In this document: positions 62,204-64,000 of the stretch, one piece after another
How positions within the stretch are numbered: the first letter of the stretch is position 1
Layout of the letters: each line of letters opens with the position of its first letter
Source: Clostridium rhizosphaerae
GTDB lineage: Bacteria; Bacillota; Clostridia; Clostridiales; Clostridiaceae
Reading direction: 5' to 3'
Length of the DNA: 64,000 nucleotides
NCBI RefSeq assembly: GCF_016765585.1
Contig: NZ_JAESWC010000018.1
Span: 186,001-250,000, forward strand
Notes under the pieces: generated by a model
Told to the model about the DNA's origin: nothing
The model's database searches: none
The model's input: the letters and a program-made list of their open reading frames with translations, nothing else
Translations under genes and position numbers: made by a program

Positions 62204-63736
62204 TTACAATTTTAGTCTATCTATATTTAATTCATGACTATCATCTAAATAAGCATGTACATCGCGGCAGGGATTTTCTATTGTAAACTCTCTGTTTCCA
62301 ACAAATAATACAGTATTATGAAATGCTGTATTAATCCAAATATGGCCACTCTCTCCTACCGACAATTTAGTGATTACACCTGAGTGACTCCCTACTATCT
62401 TTGCTCTAATCTCACTAGATGCTTTTATAGTTCCACCTCTAACTACACTACTATCCTTTGTGAAATATATATTATTATGTGCACTTATGGAAGAAACAAT
62501 AGATCCTGTACCGCTTACAACAACATCTCCTGTACTTTCGATTATAGCATCTTGACAATATGAAACCATTACATTTACCGGAACTAAAAGCTCCTTGTTT
62601 AAACATTCCAGTCTATTAATGAGCAAATCAAGTATTTCATTTAATTCGCTGTAATGCTTAATACTGAGCGGTGCTAATCCAACAAGCTTACCTTTCAAAA
62701 GTTCTGTAAGCCTTTCTGAAAACATATCTTTCTTATCCCTATTTTTAGCTGCTTTAGTCAAAAGAAGCAGGCACTGTTTATATATTTCTTTAAACTTACT
62801 CTCCAATAAAAGTTTTATAATCTGACCATCTGAAGCTTCATAACCTAAAATATTAATATTTTTAATTTCTTCAACTGCACTAATAAGTGATTTTAAATCT
62901 TTTATTAATGCATTTAATATTTCAATTTCTTTAATTTTCAGAGTGTCTTCCCCTCCACCAATTACGCTGGAGGCTATTACATTACCTTTAATAATAATTT
63001 CACCTTTACCTTGAATTTCTGCTCTCTCGACATTTTGGTCAATAGTTATAGAGTTTTCAGAACTTACCTTCATACCTTCTTTTACATTTCCATGAATGAT
63101 TATATCTCCTAAAAAAACTATATTTCCAGTTATAAGATCCACATCTTGTGAAAGTTCATGAGTTTTATATACATAGAAAACATTATTCTTCATACAAGGT
63201 TTTCCATCTATAGATGCTGCAATTGTATTTTCATTTAAAAGTTCGCAGCCTGAGCCTGCTGTTAATCTTATTTCTTTACCTTTTTTAGGTTTTATAATTC
63301 TTCCTGATACATCCTTGCCTTCAGCACCCTTTTTCCCAGGTATCCTTGTTGCAATTACATTACCTTTCAGTACTGAATTTACGGCTCCGATGCTTTTAAA
63401 ATCCACATTTCCATTTTTATCTTCATTTAATTTCTTAAGTTCACTATCTACTTGAAATTTCAATTCCAGTGCATCATCTTCATCATCAATTGGAAGCTTA
63501 CCCTTTGCTGCAAGAACCTTGTTGGTTTCATTCTCCTCTAAGGCTTTTTTTATATTATCATCAATTATTCCAAATACCACTCCTGCTTTAAAAAGCTCAG
63601 TACTTATTTCCTCTAAAGTATACTTAGGAGGATATTGCCCCTGATTATCAGGCGCATATAAAATGCTTATATACACCTCAGTTTTATTTTGATCTATAGA
63701 GATATTTAAACATCTTGCTGGGCTTGTACCTTCCAT
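62204..63736 (-). CDS. FapA family protein (DUF342)
   Basis: 510 residues: an N-terminal domain with PPKYTLEEISTELFKAGVVFGI, then the right-handed beta-helix repeats (IPGKKGAEGKDVSGRI; LITGNIVFLGDIIIHGNVKEGMKVSSENSITI), a coiled-coil insert (about 275-400), and more helix repeats. DUF342/FapA proteins occur in many flagellar loci, but their function is unclear. Start 63736 follows GAGGTG. Apparent first gene of the chemotaxis operon. Confidence 0.9.
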   Translation of the reverse strand: MEGTSPARCLNISIDQNKTEVYISILYAPDNQGQYPPKYTLEEISTELFKAGVVFGIIDDNIKKALEENETNKVLAAKGKLPIDDEDDALELKFQVDSELKKLNEDKNGNVDFKSIGAVNSVLKGNVIATRIPGKKGAEGKDVSGRIIKPKKGKEIRLTAGSGCELLNENTIAASIDGKPCMKNNVFYVYKTHELSQDVDLITGNIVFLGDIIIHGNVKEGMKVSSENSITIDQNVERAEIQGKGEIIIKGNVIASSVIGGGEDTLKIKEIEILNALIKDLKSLISAVEEIKNINILGYEASDGQIIKLLLESKFKEIYKQCLLLLTKAAKNRDKKDMFSERLTELLKGKLVGLAPLSIKHYSELNEILDLLINRLECLNKELLVPVNVMVSYCQDAIIESTGDVVVSGTGSIVSSISAHNNIYFTKDSSVVRGGTIKASSEIRAKIVGSHSGVITKLSVGESGHIWINTAFHNTVLFVGNREFTIENPCRDVHAYLDDSHELNIDRLKL

Positions 63737-63820
63737 AAATTCCACCTCTGTATTTATAAATAAAGTACATTATATTTAATCTTCGTCATATTTTCTATTT
63801 ACTTGATAAGAACAATCAAT

Positions 63821-64000
63821 TTATTTTTTATTTTCTTTTATGTATTCTTCAATAATTCTATTATAATGCCTCATAATACTTTGCACAATGATATTTGTAG
63901 AAGATTTAAAAACAAAGTCGTCAACTTTACTAATTGGTAGAATTTTAGGTGAAGTTCCTGTAATAAAAAGTGCATCTAAATCACTTATTTGATTAAAACT
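63821..64000 (-). CDS. Class IV (PLP) aminotransferase-like gene, C-terminal end only
   Basis: The last 59 residues of a protein that enters from the right edge. DALFITGTSPKILPISKVDD is the C-terminal motif of fold-type IV enzymes such as branched-chain aminotransferase, D-amino acid transaminase and aminodeoxychorismate lyase. The N-terminal and lysine-bearing parts lie outside the window, so the substrate cannot be told. Its stop is 85 bp from the fapA start, and it could run into the chemotaxis operon. Confidence 0.75.
   Translation of the reverse strand, partial: SFNQISDLDALFITGTSPKILPISKVDDFVFKSSTNIIVQSIMRHYNRIIEEYIKENKK

Overview
The window is low-GC DNA from a motile, spore-forming Firmicute, most likely a Clostridium sensu stricto. 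The grounds are AT-rich intergenic DNA, strong AGGAGG ribosome sites, a SpoVD-type PBP after mraZ-rsmH-ftsL, a fused FliR-FlhB, FliY instead of FliN, CheC/CheD chemotaxis, and a CsrA-FliW-flagellin circuit. The species is not identified from sequence alone.

Layout. 1-3.9 kb: division cluster mraZ-rsmH-ftsL-spoVD (minus; spoVD is cut by the window edge) behind a four-repeat MraZ box. 4.1-5.2 kb: ychF. 5.2-8.5 kb: a Lon-type protease that has lost its ATPase motifs, and deoC. 8.6-12.1 kb: NiFe-hydrogenase maturation operon hypC-D-E-A-B, without hypF or hydrogenase subunits. 12.3-18.4 kb: a hypothetical gene, a Ca2+-type P-ATPase, a CBS/DRTGG family II pyrophosphatase with a structured leader, and two unknown genes. 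This stretch carries four copies of a palindromic repeat and one MITE-like hairpin with a 9-bp target duplication.

18.8-40.7 kb is one long minus-strand flagellar operon, read flgB-flgC-fliE-fliF-fliG-fliH-fliI-fliJ-fliK-flgD-(TIGR02530 type)-flgE-flbD-fliL-fliO-fliP-fliQ-fliR/flhB-flhA-flhF-flhG-PilZ-sigD-(swrB-like)-small membrane ORF-flgF-flgG. It builds the basal body, export gate and hook, then makes sigma-28. 41.0-53.7 kb holds sigma-28-dependent late genes: a short flagellin, the main flagellin hag, and the operon flgM-flgN-flgK-flgL-fliW-csrA-flaG-orf-fliS-fliD-fliT-like. I find good TAAA-N15-(n)ACGATAA-like sigma-28 promoters before the short flagellin, hag and flgM. 53.8-63.7 kb is the chemotaxis/switch operon fapA-cheW-cheD-cheB-cheR-cheA-cheC-cheY-cheW-fliM-fliY, ended by a terminator just before the flgM promoter. 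The window closes in a class IV aminotransferase-like gene.

The most unusual part is 41.9-44.4 kb, between the two flagellin genes. It is a graveyard of broken genes: a flagellin 3' fragment with two in-frame stops, a second csrA with a stop at codon 11, a decayed LAGLIDADG homing endonuclease, and one intact small motility gene (yjfB-like). The live csrA and fliW are each preceded by a copy of a GC-richer element of about 100 bp that begins and ends with a Shine-Dalgarno sequence. The hag leader carries a near-ideal CsrA hairpin.
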